Source: Thalassovita litoralis
GTDB lineage: Bacteria; Pseudomonadota; Alphaproteobacteria; Rhodobacterales; Rhodobacteraceae
DNA: 64,000 nt
NCBI RefSeq assembly: GCF_900182725.1
Contig: NZ_FXTO01000002.1
Coordinates: 248,001 to 312,000 of the forward strand
Reading direction: 5' to 3'
Notes under the pieces: generated by a model
Databases searched by the model: none
Seen by the model: only the letters and a program-made list of their open reading frames with translations
Told to the model about the DNA's origin: nothing
Shown here: piece after piece, positions 20,601-28,333 of the stretch
How positions within the stretch are numbered: position 1 is the first letter of the stretch
Layout: the number at the start of each line of letters is the position of its first letter
Translations under genes and position numbers: made by a program

Positions 20601-21179
20601 TTACCGGCGCTGAAACGCAAGAAATTGCTGACATTGGAAGGATTGCGCCAAAAAGCCGAAGCCAACGGCGCGGCAATGGAACGGGTTGGCGTGTTGGTTT
20701 CCGGTTTGCAAGAACGCAAGTCAGGTCGCGGCACCCGATTTTTCCGCATGAATATCAGCGACCCGACTGGGCAAGTCAGCGGGATGGTGATGTTCCCGGA
20801 AGATTTTGAAGCCACCCGCCGCGTGTTCGACCAGACCAATCAGGTGGTGATGACGTTGGAAGGCCGGTTCAACGAAGGCCAGTTCGACCCAATGGGGCGT
20901 TCGGTCGCCCCGATGGATACCGTGATTGCGGATGCTGGAAGTTCGGGTTTGAAAATCCTGATCGAGGATGTCGAGGCTATACAAAGCGTCGCCAATATTC
21001 TGAACCGGGCGCAAGAAACGGTAAAAGGCGTGGACAAGGGACCGATTGCATTCTGTCTGATTAATCCGAATTTGCCCGGCGAGGTTGAAATCGACGCAGG
21101 AATTGAATGTCCGATCAATCCGCAAATCAAAGGGGCGATCAAAAGTCTGGGCGGCGTCCTGAATGTCGAGGAAATTTAA
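17673..21179 (+). CDS. dnaE: DNA polymerase III subunit alpha
   Basis: The replicative polymerase catalytic subunit, 1168 residues from the ATG at 17673. The N-terminal PHP domain begins FIHLRVHTEYSLLEGAVR. The polymerase active site with its acidic residues is in MPDFDIDFCMDRR and GRGSGAGSLVAYAL. YSLGGADLLRRAMGKK and the FNKSHAAAYAVVSYQT segment follow, then a helix-hairpin-helix region and an OB-fold near residue 1000. The next ATG upstream (17664) is possible; AGGA at 17661-17664 spaces best with 17673. Divergent from xdhA and apparently a single-gene unit. Confidence 0.96.
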   Translation: MSKDPRFIHLRVHTEYSLLEGAVRLKKLPGMCEAMDMPAVAVTDTNAMFSALEFSVTASGAGIQPILGCQVDVGWHHPEPGEKQKDPAPVVLLAQSETGYENLMRLSSCLYVDKGGQLPQVTFEDLQEFSEGLICLTGGALGPVGMELQAGHRAEAEAMMRRFANIYPNRCYVELQRHPGDNGLPEAEKRTERGFVEMAYDMGLPLVATNDVYFPKEDMYEAHDALICIAEGAYVDQVEPRRRLTPQHYFKSQQEMVTLFADLPEAIENTVEIAKRCAFKAYKRAPILPKFADDEVVELRRQANEGLQRRLAVIPMTGTAEDYQKRLDFELDIIEGMGFPGYFLIVADFIKWSKDNGIPVGPGRGSGAGSLVAYALTITDLDPLRYSLLFERFLNPERVSMPDFDIDFCMDRREETIRYVQQKYGRDKVGQIITFGALLSKAAVRDIGRVLQMPYGQVDRLSKLIPVEGVKPVSIAEALKQEERLREEARNEEVVNRLLTYGQQVEGLLRNASTHAAGVVIGDRPLDRLVPLYQDPRSDMPATQFNMKWVEQAGLVKFDFLGLKTLTVIQNAVDLIKKNGRHLHIGPDGTQLYDPPEGAVDDIGHIPLDDEPTYKLYASAKTVAVFQVESSGMMDALRRMKPTCIEDIVALVALYRPGPMENIPTYCEVKNGLKDRESVHPLIDHILEETQGIIVYQEQVMQIAQVMAGYSLGGADLLRRAMGKKIAEEMAKERPKFEEGAMQNGVDKKKASEVFDLLEKFANYGFNKSHAAAYAVVSYQTGWLKANHPAEFMAGVMNCDIHLTDKLSIYAEEVRRGLEIEIVPPCVNRSLPTFDVADGKLIYALGALKNVGLEAMKLVVDGREGRAFTTLFDFARRVDLKRVGKRPLEMLVRAGAFDQLDRNRRRVFEALDPLVAYSAAIHEQKASDQVSLFGDAGEDLPEPRLMPVEDWLPADRLAEEHKAIGFYLTGHPLDDYLPALKRKKLLTLEGLRQKAEANGAAMERVGVLVSGLQERKSGRGTRFFRMNISDPTGQVSGMVMFPEDFEATRRVFDQTNQVVMTLEGRFNEGQFDPMGRSVAPMDTVIADAGSSGLKILIEDVEAIQSVANILNRAQETVKGVDKGPIAFCLINPNLPGEVEIDAGIECPINPQIKGAIKSLGGVLNVEEI

Positions 21180-21255
21180 ACGCGCCCTGTGACCCAAGCA
21201 ATCAGGTTAAACGGCGGCGCTGACCGGGGGGATTTTCGGTTAGGTGTAATGGGAC

Positions 21256-21315
21256 AGGGGGCTTTGCCCCCTCGGGCTACGCCCTCACCCCCAGAATATT
21301 TAAAATCAGAAAGAA
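21256..21315 (-). repeat. Head-hairpin repeat, class A, left member of a head-to-head pair
   Basis: Read on the minus strand: TTCTTTCTGAT, variable bases, AAATATTC, GGGGG, then a GGGC-gta-GCCC hairpin and a GGGGGC-aaa-GCCCCC hairpin. It faces the copy at 21325 with 9 bp between them. The pair lies between the convergent dnaE and SDR genes. Confidence 0.75.
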
Positions 21316-21324
21316 GCGGATTGG

Positions 21325-21370
21325 TTTCTTTCTGATCAGCAATACTCCGGGGTTTGGGGCAGCGCCCCAA
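21325..21370 (+). repeat. Head-hairpin repeat, class A, right member of a head-to-head pair
   Basis: Head at 21325-21347 (TTTCTTTCTGAT ... CAATACTC), then a 7-bp hairpin TTGGGGC-agc-GCCCCAA. With the left copy the two heads form a long inverted repeat that could act as a two-way terminator. No other feature is seen in 21180-21435. Confidence 0.75.
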
Positions 21371-21435
21371 GGCCAGCGACGAAGCCAGAGAACCCGCTGA
21401 GTGACAGGCCGTCAGAGCAGGCTAAAGCGCGCCCC

Positions 21436-22083
21436 TCAATCTGGGTAGAAGGCTTTAAGCAGGCGGGTGGCTTCTTCGCGGGGTTGGGCCAAGGCAGCAC
21501 GGTCTTCACCGGGGAAAAAACGGGCGCGGGTGGCCGTGGCCATCGGGGCCGGTGTCAGCACATGAACGCGGGGGCCGGTTTTCGCCGTTTCAGCGGCCCA
21601 GCTTTGTGCCAGTGCGATTTGCGCGGCTTTGGTGGCCCCGTAGGCGCCAAAGAATTTTGTTCCGGCGCGGGCGTCGTCGAAAAAGACCGCCGTGCCGGTA
21701 TCGCCAAGCAAGGGCGCAACAAAGGGGATCAGTTTGCCCGTGGCCGTTACATTGCAGGCAACGGATTTGTCCCAGTCTTTCTGATCAATGAAATTCGCCG
21801 GTGACAGCGGCGCTGCGTGAATGGCGGTATGCGCCCAGATATCCACCGCGCCCCAGCGATCATAGATCGAGCGGCACAACTGTGCCATCGCATCCATGTT
21901 GGTGATGTCCATCGGGGCCAGCGTGGCTTGTCCGCCAAGCGCCTTGATACGGTCGTCCAATTCCTCCAATGCGCCGGTGGTGCGGCCAACGGCGACAATG
22001 TGATGGGTTTGGCAAAGCGCTTCGGCCAAGGCTGCACCAAGGCCGCGGGTTGCTCCGGTGATGAGGGCGATTTTCTGTGTCAT
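21436..22083 (-). CDS. Short-chain dehydrogenase/reductase family protein
   Basis: A 215-residue NAD(P)-dependent oxidoreductase. The cofactor motif TGATRGLGAALAEAL (TGxxxGxG) starts at residue 9, and the catalytic pair is in YGATKAAQIALA (YxxxK). The usual NNAG motif is replaced by AHTAIHAAP, and the catalytic Ser position is occupied by the acidic FFDDARAG stretch, so activity is uncertain. Substrate unknown. It is the last of three small genes lying downstream of purF on the same strand. Confidence 0.8.
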   Translation of the reverse strand: MTQKIALITGATRGLGAALAEALCQTHHIVAVGRTTGALEELDDRIKALGGQATLAPMDITNMDAMAQLCRSIYDRWGAVDIWAHTAIHAAPLSPANFIDQKDWDKSVACNVTATGKLIPFVAPLLGDTGTAVFFDDARAGTKFFGAYGATKAAQIALAQSWAAETAKTGPRVHVLTPAPMATATRARFFPGEDRAALAQPREEATRLLKAFYPD

Positions 22084-22169
22084 ATGCGCGGTGTGAGGTG
22101 AAAACTGCGACAGGTCAAGGGCAAAGCTAAGCTGTGTACAACGCGCCGCAGGGCGGTTTGGGGCCAGCG

Positions 22170-22739
22170 TTAGCCCTGCATCAGGTGAGGGCGGATATCA
22201 TCGCCGCAGGCCGCGTAGAGATCCAGCAGGGCATCGAAGTCGAGGCCGTTTGTCAGTGCTGTAGCCAACGCGCCAGTGGCAGTGTCGATTTGTGGACGTG
22301 CATCACGCGAAGGGAAACTGATTTGCACGGCTGTGCCGGTTTCGGCCAATGCGGGCAGATCATTCGCCAAGAGCGCCGGTGCCGGGGCGGGCAGGGGGGC
22401 ATCTGGGTTATCCCATGTTTCCAGATAGGCATAAAACACGTCCGGGCTGACCTGTACCCACGGCGTGATATGCACGGATTCATCCGCGCCCTGTATCGGC
22501 AGGCTCAGGATTGCCCGCAGCAGCCGTATATCGCCAACGCGGCACAGATCGGGCGAAAGCTGATCAGCGCCTTGTTTCACGAAAGGATGTTCGCCACGTT
22601 CGGCATGAGGCCAGTCCACAGGATGATCGAACCCCAGATCGTAGACCCCGGAAAATTGTCGGCCACAGCAGGGGCAAGCGCGGGTTTCATCGTTGAACCG
22701 GCGCCAACGGGCATCGAGGTTGAGAAGAGACAGGGACAT
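22170..22739 (-). CDS. DUF2199-family protein
   Basis: A 189-residue soluble protein. The N-terminal CPCCGRQFSGVYDLGFDHP is typical of DUF2199: a CxCC-like cysteine cluster that may bind zinc, followed by a conserved FDHP. The DLCRVGDIRLLRAILSLPI and TPWVQVSPDVFYAYLETW segments also fit. Function of the family is unknown to me. 86 bp separate it from the SDR gene and 78 bp from the small gene at 22818. Confidence 0.7.
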   Translation of the reverse strand: MSLSLLNLDARWRRFNDETRACPCCGRQFSGVYDLGFDHPVDWPHAERGEHPFVKQGADQLSPDLCRVGDIRLLRAILSLPIQGADESVHITPWVQVSPDVFYAYLETWDNPDAPLPAPAPALLANDLPALAETGTAVQISFPSRDARPQIDTATGALATALTNGLDFDALLDLYAACGDDIRPHLMQG

Positions 22740-22817
22740 AGAAAGGCGGCCTTTATCGGAACTGTTCGGACAGGGTATGAGGTGCCGAAGGCCGGGGCAA
22801 GGGGCTGTAGGCGGGGC

Positions 22818-23093
22818 TTAGCTGCCGGGAACACGCAGGGCTTGCACCTGACCGTTGCGGGCCAGCAGGATGCTACCGCTGTCGATGCTGGTAACAACAT
22901 GCCCACCGATCCGGTCGCCGGTCGAGACTTGTTTGATACGGCCAGACTGGCGCAATAGGGCGCGCGCGCCTTTGGGGGCAAGGATCGTTCCCAGCAAGGT
23001 CAGACCCGCTAGCGGCAGCGCCTCGGGCTGGGTGGCGGCGGTGGCGGTTTTGGTGTTCGTATCGGTGGTTTGGTCGTTCGTAATGTTGGTCAT
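22818..23093 (-). CDS. Small protein, unrecognised
   Basis: A 91-residue protein. The first 25 residues are rich in Thr and Asn and probably disordered. The rest, LAGLTLLGTILAPKGARALL followed by TGDRIGGHVVTSIDSGSIL and LARNGQVQALRVPGS, resembles the small beta domain of type II secretion GspC or pilus PilP proteins, but no membrane anchor is present. The start has AAGGGAT upstream at good spacing. Real gene likely; function not assigned. Confidence 0.55.
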   Translation of the reverse strand: MTNITNDQTTDTNTKTATAATQPEALPLAGLTLLGTILAPKGARALLRQSGRIKQVSTGDRIGGHVVTSIDSGSILLARNGQVQALRVPGS

Positions 23094-23369
23094 GGTATCC
23101 CTTCGGGTGGCGCTGCGTCTTGGTGCTGCGGTGCGGCATATGGCGTGGCGTCGGTGCGGACGAAAGGGGGCTATGCGAAGGAACAGGGCAGAACGGCAGA
23201 GTTTGGCCTGTCAGGCGACAGCAGCGGCAAAGCCCCGCCGGTTATACGCAGGGTGACAGGGATGTGATGCGCCGGTGCGCAAAGGCGCGGTTCGTGGCGG
23301 TTTCATCTGCCTCAGATATTCCAATGCCGGGCTGCCCACAGGGATGGGGGGCTTGCGGGGCGTGGAACG
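23094..23369. other. Non-coding gap between purF and the small genes
   Basis: Together with the repeat at 23370-23441 this forms a gap of about 370 bp. I see no convincing coding frame, RNA gene or dyad in 23094-23369. It must hold the promoter of the leftward gene starting at 23093, but no clear -35/-10 pair is visible. Confidence 0.4.
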
Positions 23370-23441
23370 AAAAAGGGGGGCTTTGCCCCCCTCTTGGCCT
23401 GTGGCCAATTCACCCCTCAGGATATTTTCCCAAGAAAGAAC
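23370..23441 (-). terminator. Head-hairpin repeat acting as purF terminator
   Basis: On the minus strand, 24 nt after the purF stop: a diverged head (TTCTTTCTTGG ... AAATATCC), GGGGTGA, hairpin TTGGCC-aca-GGCCAA, then hairpin GGGGGGC-aaa-GCCCCCC followed by five T residues. The last hairpin plus T-run is a good intrinsic terminator, and the module order equals that of the other class A copies. Confidence 0.75.
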
Positions 23442-23464
23442 ACAAATTTAGCTGAAACGACGGA

Positions 23465-24919
23465 TTATTCCGCCGCTTTCAGTTGGAACCCTTTTTGGAT
23501 CATGTCCGACGGGATGACCGGATATTCACCCGAGAAACAGGCGTCGCAGTGTTGTGGGCAATTGTTGTCACGGCCCCCGGCTTCGCCAACGGCGCGATAC
23601 AGCCCATCCAGCGAAATGAATTTCAGGCTGTCGACGCTCAGATGCTGGCGCATTTCTTCTTCGGTCATGGTGGCGGCCAGCAGCTTTTCACGCTGGGGGG
23701 TGTCCACACCGTAGAAGCAGGGCCATGCGGTCGGCGGCGAGGCGATACGGAAATGCACCTCGGCCGCGCCTGCATCCAGAATCATTTCCTTGATCTTGCG
23801 CGAGGTGGTGCCACGCACCACGGAATCGTCCACCAGAACCACGCGCTTGCCTTCGATCAGGGCGCGGTTGACGTTCAGTTTCAGGCGCACCCCCATGTTG
23901 CGGATCTGTTCGGTGGGTTCAATGAAGGTCCGGCCCATATATTGATTGCGGATGATGCCCATACCAAAGGGAATACCGCTTTCGTGGGCAAAGCCGATGG
24001 CTGCGGGGGTGCCGCTGTCTGGGACGGGGCAGACCAGATCCGCCTCGACCGGGGTTTCGCGCGCCAGTTCCACGCCGATCTGACGGCGCGTTTCATAGAC
24101 CGAGCGCCCGCCGATGATGCTGTCGGGACGCGAGAAATAGACATGTTCGAAAATGCAGAACTTGGCGGGTTGCGGGCGGAAGGGGCGCACGCTTTCGACG
24201 CCGTGTTTTTCGCTGATCACCACCATTTCGCCGGGTTCGATTTCCCGGACCAGTTGCGCCCCGATAATATCCAGCGCACAGGTTTCCGAGCTAAGCACCC
24301 AGCCATCGCCGACCTTGCCCAGAACCAGCGGGCGCACGCCCATCGGATCGCGCACACCGATCAGTTTTGTGCGGGTCATGGCCACGATGCTGAACGCGCC
24401 TTCGACCCGGCGCAGGGCGTCTTCCATGCGTTCGGGGATGTTGCGTTGCAGGGACCGCGCCATCAGGTGAATGATACATTCGCTGTCGGACGAGCTTTGG
24501 AAGATCGAGCCACGCTCGATCAATTCGCGGCGCAGGGCATCGGCATTGGTCAGGTTGCCGTTATGGGCAATCGCGGCCCCGCCCATCGCAAATTCGCCAA
24601 AGAAGGGCTGCACATCGCGGATGGCCGCGCCCTTGGACCCGGCGGTGGAATAGCGCACATGCCCGATGGCAAGCGGCCCCGGCAAGGTTTGCATCAGCGA
24701 TTGCGAGGTAAAGTTATCACGCACATAACCAAAGCGGCGGGCGCTGTTGAAGCCTTCGACCGGGTCGTGGCTGACGATCCCGCCCGCTTCCTGCCCGCGG
24801 TGTTGCAGGGCGTGAAGGCCAAGGGCCACGAAATTGGCCGCATCGGCAACACCGATGACGCCGAAAACGCCGCACTCCTCCTTCAGCTTGTCATCGTCGA
24901 AGGGGTGAGCAGGTGGCAT
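23465..24919 (-). CDS. purF: Amidophosphoribosyltransferase
   Basis: The first step of purine synthesis: PRPP plus glutamine gives 5-phosphoribosylamine. A short propeptide precedes the catalytic cysteine in KEECGVFGVIG (Cys16 from the ATG at 24919). LHALQHRGQEAGGI and IGHVRYSTAGSK belong to the glutaminase domain, and VVLVDDSVVRGTTSRKI is the PRPP-binding loop. About 484 residues. An upstream in-frame start at 24991 would add 24 residues; the shorter form matches the usual propeptide. Follows cvpA on the same strand, a widespread pairing. Confidence 0.95.
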   Translation of the reverse strand: MPPAHPFDDDKLKEECGVFGVIGVADAANFVALGLHALQHRGQEAGGIVSHDPVEGFNSARRFGYVRDNFTSQSLMQTLPGPLAIGHVRYSTAGSKGAAIRDVQPFFGEFAMGGAAIAHNGNLTNADALRRELIERGSIFQSSSDSECIIHLMARSLQRNIPERMEDALRRVEGAFSIVAMTRTKLIGVRDPMGVRPLVLGKVGDGWVLSSETCALDIIGAQLVREIEPGEMVVISEKHGVESVRPFRPQPAKFCIFEHVYFSRPDSIIGGRSVYETRRQIGVELARETPVEADLVCPVPDSGTPAAIGFAHESGIPFGMGIIRNQYMGRTFIEPTEQIRNMGVRLKLNVNRALIEGKRVVLVDDSVVRGTTSRKIKEMILDAGAAEVHFRIASPPTAWPCFYGVDTPQREKLLAATMTEEEMRQHLSVDSLKFISLDGLYRAVGEAGGRDNNCPQHCDACFSGEYPVIPSDMIQKGFQLKAAE

Positions 24920-25010
24920 AAGCTTGGACAAGGCTGTGCTCCGAATCCGTTGGCTGGGTGTTTGGCCCTTACATAGGGCGTGGGAACGCAACTGTCACGA
25001 AAGGATCATA

Positions 25011-25040
25011 AACAAAACGCCCGGCAATTGCACGGGCGCT
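25011..25040 (-). terminator. Possible terminator or attenuator between cvpA and purF
   Basis: CGCCCG and CGGGCG form a 6-bp stem with a nine-base loop, followed on the minus strand by TTTTGTTT. It lies in the 177-bp gap between cvpA and purF, so it could reduce read-through into purF. Confidence 0.4.
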
Positions 25041-25096
25041 TTGTGGTTTTGCTGCGTTGCGGCGACGTGCGGCGCTTTTACGCAGGGGCGCGTGGC

Positions 25097-25651
25097 TTAT
25101 TTTTCGCAGACCCCGACAAGGTTTTCGTACTGCGATGTAATCCATCCCAGCGCCTGTGCGGGGTCTTCGTTTTCGATTTTCCCAGTCATCTTGGCAAAGA
25201 CGCGGGCCGAACGGCTGTCATCCACCATCGGGATTTGTTGCGAGGTGATGACGGTTTCATAGACGAAAAATGCAATAGCCACCAACAGGATGCCGCGCAG
25301 CACACCGAACAGGAACCCGAACCCCTGATCCAGCCCCCCCAGCACCGAGCGTTGAACCAGCGAGGAAAACAATGGCGTGAACAGCGAGGCCAGAACCAGC
25401 GCCACGGCAAAGACGGCAGCAAAGGCGGCAATAATGCTCAGCTCGCAGCTATCGGAAATAAAGTCGCCCAGAACCGGGATTTCCTTGACCAGAGGCTGAA
25501 CCTGCGGCGCAAAGATATAGGCCAGCACGGCGGCAGCAATCCATCCGGCGATAGCCAGACCCTCGCGGACGATGCCGCGCGAATAGGCCAACAGGGCCGA
25601 AAGGATGATGACGACCGCTACAACGCCGTCGATAATGGTGAAACCGTCCAT
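25097..25651 (-). CDS. cvpA: CvpA family membrane protein
   Basis: A 184-residue inner-membrane protein with four hydrophobic segments, starting TIIDGVVAVVIILSALLAYSRG with the conserved YSRGIVREGLAIAGWIAA. Family members are needed for colicin V production in Escherichia coli and have been tied to envelope stress tolerance. It lies 26 bp after radA and upstream of purF. The C-terminal tail is polar and cytoplasmic. Confidence 0.88.
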   Translation of the reverse strand: MDGFTIIDGVVAVVIILSALLAYSRGIVREGLAIAGWIAAAVLAYIFAPQVQPLVKEIPVLGDFISDSCELSIIAAFAAVFAVALVLASLFTPLFSSLVQRSVLGGLDQGFGFLFGVLRGILLVAIAFFVYETVITSQQIPMVDDSRSARVFAKMTGKIENEDPAQALGWITSQYENLVGVCEK

Positions 25652-25677
25652 AAATGTCCGTCCCTGTTCCTGTGGCG

Positions 25678-27042
25678 CTAGCCCGCGCCGAAAATATCAC
25701 CAACAAAGGCGGTCAGATCTCCGAATTGTCGAAGCATCATCCCGCCATCCCCGACGATCTTGCCGCCGCTGGGTGCAATTGCCGTGGTGAAACCAAGTTT
25801 TTGCGCTTCTTTCAACCTGTTTTCGGTTTGTCCGACCGGGCGAAGCGCCCCGGACAGGCTGATTTCCCCGAAAATTACCGTGTCAGCGGGCAGGGCGGCG
25901 TCCTCGCGGGCAGAAAGCAGCGCAGCGGCCACGGCCAGATCGGCGGCGGGTTCGCTGACTTTCATCCCGCCCGCGACGTTCAGATATACATCCAGCCCGG
26001 CAAAGGGGATGCCGCAGCGAGCCTCTAGCACGGCAAGGATCATGGCCAGCCGCGACCCATCCCAGCCCACCACGGTGCGGCGGGGCTGGCTGTGCGGGGA
26101 GGGGGCCACCAGCGCCTGAAATTCCACCAATACGGGGCGGGTGCCTTCGACTCCGGCAAAAACCACCGAACCGGGGCTGGGTTCGCCACGCTCGGACAGG
26201 AACAGCGCGGACGGGTTGGTGACTTCGCTTAGCCCGCCGCCAGTCATTTCAAAGACACCGATTTCATCGGCAGGTCCAAAGCGGTTTTTCACCGCCCGCA
26301 GGATACGGAACTGATGACCGCGTTCGCCCTCGAAATACAGAACTGTATCAACCATATGCTCCACCACGCGCGGGCCTGCGATCTGCCCCTCTTTGGTGAC
26401 ATGCCCCACAAGGATCACGGACATGCCCTTGCGTTTGGCAAAGGTGGTCAGCTCGTGCGCGGCGGCGCGGACCTGTGACACGCTGCCCGGTGCGCTGTCG
26501 ACATTGTCGGCCCACATGGTTTGAATGGAATCGATAATCGCCAGTTGCGGCTTTTCCGCGTCCAGCGTGGTCAGGATATCGCGCAGGTTGGTTTCCGCGC
26601 CCAGTTGCACCGGCGCATCCGTCAGGCCCAGCCGTTGCGCCCGCATCCGCACCTGTGCGCTGGCTTCCTCGCCCGAGATATAGATGGTTTTCAGCCCCGC
26701 CCCGGCAAAGCGGGCGGCGGCCTGCAACAGTAATGTGGATTTCCCGATCCCCGGATCGCCGCCGACAAGGATGGCGCTGGCAGGCACCAGCCCGCCGCCT
26801 AATACGCGGTCCAGTTCATCCAGCCCCGAATGCGTGCGTGGGGGTGGGGTTTCCTGTGTCGCCAGATCGGTCAGCGGGATGGTGGCCCCGCGTTTGCCGC
26901 CTAATGACTTGGTCGCAGGTCCGGCGGACAGGGGGGTGTCCTCGGATATGGTGTTCCATTCGCCGCAGCCATCGCAGCGCCCGGACCATTTGTTGAATGA
27001 CGCCCCGCAGGCCGAACAAGAGAAGGTTTTTGCTTTTGCCAT
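25678..27042 (-). CDS. radA: DNA repair protein RadA
   Basis: A 454-residue branch-migration ATPase of recombination repair. The N-terminal C4 zinc finger uses Cys9, Cys12, Cys23 and Cys26. The RecA-like core has Walker A GGDPGIGKSTLLLQ, and the diagnostic KNRFG motif is present. The C-terminal Lon-like domain follows (GLDVYLNVAGGMKV, FGEISLSGALRPV). The length is normal. It precedes cvpA with a short gap. Confidence 0.95.
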   Translation of the reverse strand: MAKAKTFSCSACGASFNKWSGRCDGCGEWNTISEDTPLSAGPATKSLGGKRGATIPLTDLATQETPPPRTHSGLDELDRVLGGGLVPASAILVGGDPGIGKSTLLLQAAARFAGAGLKTIYISGEEASAQVRMRAQRLGLTDAPVQLGAETNLRDILTTLDAEKPQLAIIDSIQTMWADNVDSAPGSVSQVRAAAHELTTFAKRKGMSVILVGHVTKEGQIAGPRVVEHMVDTVLYFEGERGHQFRILRAVKNRFGPADEIGVFEMTGGGLSEVTNPSALFLSERGEPSPGSVVFAGVEGTRPVLVEFQALVAPSPHSQPRRTVVGWDGSRLAMILAVLEARCGIPFAGLDVYLNVAGGMKVSEPAADLAVAAALLSAREDAALPADTVIFGEISLSGALRPVGQTENRLKEAQKLGFTTAIAPSGGKIVGDGGMMLRQFGDLTAFVGDIFGAG

Positions 27043-27073
27043 GATGGAGTGATGCCTTAGGGGGCGGTCGGGG

Positions 27074-27514
27074 TCAAACCGATCTGCGCGGGCGTTTGGA
27101 TTCGATCAGGGAAATGACCAGTGACGCCAGAATACAGGCGGTGAACAGGTACAGCCCCCATGCCACCTCGATCTTGCCCAGCCCGATGCCCTTGGCCAGC
27201 GTGATGTAAAGCGCAATCAGGAAAATATCGGCCATCGCCAGTTTTCCCAGCACGGTCAGCACCGGCAGGGTGCGCTGATCCAGCAGGCCAAATTGCACCA
27301 ATGCCAACCCGATGGTTTTCAGATAGGGGGCGAATAGCGCGAAAACCGTGACGACCAGCGCCAGTACGACATCCGTCCCCCACAGCGATTGCAGTCCTGA
27401 AATCACGCTGATTTCGCTGAGGCTGAACAGCGGCAACAGTCCGGCGCGCAGAAGCGGCGCGAACCACGCGACAGGGAACAGGATCAGGAGGCAAAGATTG
27501 GCGTATTTCAGCAT
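27074..27514 (-). CDS. PqiA-like integral membrane protein
   Basis: A 146-residue protein with four predicted membrane helices, beginning LKYANLCLLILFPVAWFAPLLR. The body resembles one half of the paraquat-inducible protein A module, with the ADIFLIALYITLAKGIGLGKIEV stretch in two parts. PqiA proteins usually work with MCE-domain PqiB in lipid transport; no such gene is adjacent. It follows MlaE/MlaF-like genes, which makes an envelope lipid role plausible. Confidence 0.7.
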   Translation of the reverse strand: MLKYANLCLLILFPVAWFAPLLRAGLLPLFSLSEISVISGLQSLWGTDVVLALVVTVFALFAPYLKTIGLALVQFGLLDQRTLPVLTVLGKLAMADIFLIALYITLAKGIGLGKIEVAWGLYLFTACILASLVISLIESKRPRRSV

Positions 27515-27559
27515 TTGGCCCTCATGTGACAGGTGCCAAATTCTTTAAAAGAACTTGGT

Positions 27560-27582
27560 CAAGAATTTTTGAAAAATTCTTG
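27560..27582. terminator. AT-rich palindrome after the MlaF-like gene
   Basis: Arms CAAGAATTT and AAATTCTTG flank a five-base centre, four bases past the stop codon of the gene ending at 27587. In a GC-rich sequence this AT-rich dyad stands out. It may be a weak terminator or a processing site between the MlaF-like and PqiA-like genes. Confidence 0.5.
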
Positions 27583-27586
27583 GGTG

Positions 27587-28333
27587 TCACCGTACCGCCT
27601 CGATCGGGCCTTCGGCGCGGCCATGAATGAACTGATCCAGATAGGGATCGCCCGAGGCATCCATATCCGCCACCGGCCCCGTCCATTTGATCACCCCGTC
27701 ATGTAGCATGGCGACATTATCGGCAATGGCACGGACGCTGGTCATGTCATGGGTGATAGTCATGGCGGTGGCGCCCATTTCCACCACGATTTCGCGGATC
27801 AATTCGTTGATCACGCCGGACATGATCGGGTCCAGCCCCGTGGTGGGTTCGTCGAAAAAGATGATTTCAGGCTCGGCCGCAATGGCGCGGGCCAGTCCCA
27901 CGCGTTTTTGCATCCCGCCCGATAATTCCGCAGGGAATTTATCGGCCACATCCGGTTTTAGACCGACGCGGCGCAGCTTTTCCACGGCGATTTCGCGGGC
28001 TTCGTCCTTGGGGCGCTTCAGCGATCCGCGTAGCAGGCGAAAGGCCACATTCTGCCACACAGGCAGGGAATCGAACAGCGCGCCGCCCTGAAACAGCATC
28101 CCGAACCGCGCCAAAAACGCATCACGGTCGCCTTGGGTCACGTCCTGCCCATCCAGCGTGATTGTGCCGCTGTCGGGCGTCACCAGCCCCAGAACGCATT
28201 TCAGCGCCACGGATTTCCCGGTGCCAGACCCGCCGATGATCACCATCGACGTGGCCTTGGGAATGGTCAGGTTCACCCCACGCAGCACGCGATTGGGGCC
28301 GAATGTTTTATGGACATTGCTGAGTTCGATCAT
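27587..28333 (-). CDS. ABC transporter ATPase, MlaF-like
   Basis: A 248-residue ATPase for phospholipid transport between outer and inner membranes. Walker A is GGSGTGKSVALK, the signature is LSGGMQKRVGLARA, and Walker B is IIFFDEPTTGLDP, the pattern typical of MlaF. The ATG at 28333 overlaps the permease stop codon by four bases (ATGA). The longer frame to 28462 is overlap with the permease gene. Confidence 0.88.
   Translation of the reverse strand: MIELSNVHKTFGPNRVLRGVNLTIPKATSMVIIGGSGTGKSVALKCVLGLVTPDSGTITLDGQDVTQGDRDAFLARFGMLFQGGALFDSLPVWQNVAFRLLRGSLKRPKDEAREIAVEKLRRVGLKPDVADKFPAELSGGMQKRVGLARAIAAEPEIIFFDEPTTGLDPIMSGVINELIREIVVEMGATAMTITHDMTSVRAIADNVAMLHDGVIKWTGPVADMDASGDPYLDQFIHGRAEGPIEAVR

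Noticed and set aside
23483-24976. A 497-codon open frame opposite purF
   Set aside because: Antisense shadow of purF with no family features.
25183-25200. Near match to the repeat head (TCATCTTGGCAAAG) in cvpA
   Set aside because: The AAATACTC end and the GC hairpins are missing, so it looks like chance similarity.
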